Shown here: positions 4,602-6,026 of the stretch, one piece after another
Position numbering within the stretch: the stretch's first letter is position 1
Layout of the letters: each line of letters starts with the position of its first letter
DNA from: Candidatus Helarchaeota archaeon
GTDB taxonomy: Archaea > Asgardarchaeota > Lokiarchaeia > Helarchaeales > HEL-GB-A
Length of the DNA: 6,026 nt
Direction of reading: 5' to 3'
Assembly: GCA_016840125.1 (NCBI GenBank)
Contig: JAEOSY010000441.1
Coordinates: forward strand, 1 to 6,026
Notes under the pieces: model-generated
Database searches by the model: none
Seen by the model: only the letters and a program-made list of their open reading frames with translations
What the model was told of the DNA's origin: nothing
Translations under genes and position numbers: made by a program

Positions 4602-5111
4602 TCACCTCAAAACCTCAATTTCATGAACACAGATGGGATCACCGGTTGCTATAGAGGCGGTAGTTTCAATTTTGTACGATTTAATTGCCCCAAGGTTTAA
4701 GAGGTGTTCCATACAAGCATCGAGATACCCATCGATGGATACGCAAGGAACATTTAATCCTTCAATGGCAGTTTCGGGATCGCAGACTCCACAGTTTTTA
4801 TCAACAACACGATAAATCGTTCGAGCTTTTTCCTTCTTTTTCTGTACTTTCACATGCTTTGTGGTGTTCCACATTACTTTATAAAACCGATAAATCAACT
4901 TTTCAGGATCTGTTGTCTTTAAATCCCGTAATTTGAGCAATTTTCGCCCTACAGCTTGACCAATCTGGAATAGCCGCGTTCTTGCCTCGTCTGCACCAAC
5001 TTTCTCTACCAGAAAGGTGATAACATTCGGATAATACATTTTAATAAGTAGATTTCCTATGTAAATTTTGCTGTGGAGCTTCAAGGTTTCTTCTTCATCA
5101 AATAAGGTCAT
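4602..5111 (-). CDS. V4R-like domain protein, first gene of a two-gene operon
   Basis: 169 residues from ATG 5111, chosen because GTGAT (5116-5120) lies four bases upstream; a GTG at 5120 would add three residues. The protein is almost entirely one V4R-type domain: an N-terminal helical part (KIYIGNLLIKMYYPNVITFL, then GADEARTRLFQIGQAVGR), a strand with basic residues (VKVQKKKEKARTIYRVV), then NCGVC, VPCVSIDGYLDACMEHLL, IETTASIATGDPICVHEIEV. This C-terminal order matches the V4R consensus with its Cys pair and the G-D-P-x-C end. Five Cys (two in CGVC) could bind a metal or ligand. The stop codon lies within the ribosome site of the next V4R-like gene, so the two are likely made in equal amounts and may pair. 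Confidence 0.8.
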   Translation of the reverse strand: MTLFDEEETLKLHSKIYIGNLLIKMYYPNVITFLVEKVGADEARTRLFQIGQAVGRKLLKLRDLKTTDPEKLIYRFYKVMWNTTKHVKVQKKKEKARTIYRVVDKNCGVCDPETAIEGLNVPCVSIDGYLDACMEHLLNLGAIKSYKIETTASIATGDPICVHEIEVLR

Positions 5112-5230
5112 TCTTATCACATTATAAACTATCTAATTAATTCCCCATTCACATGCAATTATATCAATTCATAAAGTATTTATATTAAATTTATTCAGTT
5201 TTAATACAAATTGTGATGTGAAATAACGGA
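5112..5230. promoter_or_regulatory. Divergent promoter region of the V4R operon and the membrane protein gene
   Basis: This AT-rich gap of about 120 bases separates two divergent genes. Rightward, TTTATATTAAA at about 5180-5190 would place the transcript start near 5211 and give a 20-base leader containing GTGATGTGA (5213-5221). Leftward, the AT-rich stretch at about 5157-5170 is a possible TATA box with a leader of about 25 bases to 5111. No inverted repeat longer than about 6 bp is apparent. Confidence 0.4.
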
Positions 5231-6026
5231 ATGACACTAGGTCTTCAAGAATACGCCTTTCTGTTCATTACAATTTTTTTTGGCGTCTTATTAGGATTAT
5301 TCATTTGGCAAACAATAAAACGGCGCAGAATCGCTAACGCCTTAGTAATAAGTCTCTTTTTTGGATTTTTAGCCTGTGTTTTTGCAATTTTCAGCACAGG
5401 CGATGTTGTTGAACTGACTAACTTTGAAGAACAACTATTCCAAGCGCTCCAACTTAATGTTTTTGGCCTTCAATTTTTCTTCTTCTTCATTTTTCTTGAA
5501 AGGCTACGATCCAAGGATCTTAACACAGGACGTCTTGCTTTAATGATAAGCCTCTTATTATTACAGACTTTAAGCCAGGGGTTGAGGGTTTTCTTTTATT
5601 CTCAGGGAGTTCTCACTGATCCAGTCAGTAGTACTCTATGGTTTACTGCAGATATGGGTTATACTATAGCCGGAATTCTTGTTTATCTCGTATTCAGTGT
5701 TCCAATTTATATTAGAACTTATATTTATACAAAAGAAAAAAAACCATTAATTATCTCCTTCGCACTCGGTTTGGTGGGCGTAGGGTTCGTCTTTTCATTT
5801 TTTAAGGACTTATTTGATTTTTTCCCCATAAATGTCGATTGGTTGGGAGAAGTAGCTAATTATACTATGCCACTTCAAGCAATAGGCCTGTTTATATTCA
5901 CGTGTATTTACTTGTCAGACATCGACTATTTGTATAGGCTCCCTAATGATATTTTCATGCTAATGGTGGTTACTAAAACAGGACTTCCGCTTCATTCAGT
6001 TAAATTGAGAACACGAAGAAGTGTAA
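5231..6026 (+). CDS. Seven-helix membrane protein with cytosolic C-terminal domain, partial
   Basis: 265 codons are open from the ATG at 5231 to the window edge with no stop. About seven hydrophobic helices are visible at residues 8-27, 36-55, 72-90, 101-120, 138-160, 172-191 and 213-230. Basic loops (KRRRIAN at 30-36, RTYIYTKEKK at 162-171) lie after helices 1 and 5 and suggest those faces are cytosolic. After helix 7 a soluble part starts: DYLYRLPNDIFMLMVVTKTG then LPLHSVKL. The pattern 'hydrophobic strand, x-K-x-G-L-P-hydrophobic' resembles the first strand and turn of small roadblock- or longin-like or similar sensor domains, but too little is present to decide. It is probably a receptor-like or sensor membrane protein, divergent from the V4R operon. 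No signal peptide beyond helix 1. Confidence 0.8.
   Translation, partial: MTLGLQEYAFLFITIFFGVLLGLFIWQTIKRRRIANALVISLFFGFLACVFAIFSTGDVVELTNFEEQLFQALQLNVFGLQFFFFFIFLERLRSKDLNTGRLALMISLLLLQTLSQGLRVFFYSQGVLTDPVSSTLWFTADMGYTIAGILVYLVFSVPIYIRTYIYTKEKKPLIISFALGLVGVGFVFSFFKDLFDFFPINVDWLGEVANYTMPLQAIGLFIFTCIYLSDIDYLYRLPNDIFMLMVVTKTGLPLHSVKLRTRRSV

Noticed and set aside
4633..4936. Plus-strand ORFs over the first V4R-like gene
   Set aside because: Antisense to a well-supported V4R domain; no ribosome site or promoter.

Overview
The window looks archaeal, and the gene content suggests an Asgard lineage (possibly Heimdall-like); this is inference from protein style, not proof. The signals are TATA-like boxes with short leaders, GGTGA-type ribosome sites, a tandem pair of V4R-like proteins, a helical-repeat protein and a multi-pass membrane protein with a cytosolic tail. 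The host DNA is AT-rich. It is interrupted by two copies of a more GC-rich IS607-type element (serine recombinase TnpA plus TnpB).

Layout. Positions 1-285 are the right end of element copy 1: the last 91 codons of tnpB plus the embedded guide-RNA scaffold. Seventeen bases further on lies the stop codon of a leftward gene (302-1213) for a three-unit helical-repeat protein. Its reading frame continues upstream, without a start codon, to about 1321, where a ribosome site and TTG sit one base out of frame. A divergent intergenic region follows, with a perfect 10-bp inverted repeat (1451-1475). Next is a small two-helix membrane protein (1508-1714) with a T-run terminator.

Positions 1819-3976 hold the second, full-length IS607-type element. 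Its tnpA is broken: no usable start, an internal deletion and a frameshift. Its tnpB is intact as an ORF. The right end lies inside the last codons of a leftward V4R-like gene (3947-4597), which forms an operon with an upstream V4R-like gene (4602-5111). Joining the flanks at the GG dinucleotides rebuilds a slightly different C-terminus for that gene. A divergent promoter region (5112-5230) leads to a rightward gene for a seven-helix membrane protein that runs off the window.

Most notable points: (1) both TnpB copies carry His where the third RuvC catalytic Asp normally sits, while the zinc finger and a nested RNA structure at the 3' end are kept, which suggests guided binding without standard cleavage; (2) the RNA scaffold has four nested stems, one with an A-U to G-U change that keeps pairing, and ends at the base where the two copies stop matching; (3) the V4R pair is of interest because V4R has been proposed as the ancestor of the eukaryotic TRAPP/Bet3 subunits; (4) the helical-repeat gene has a hidden, frameshifted N-terminus.
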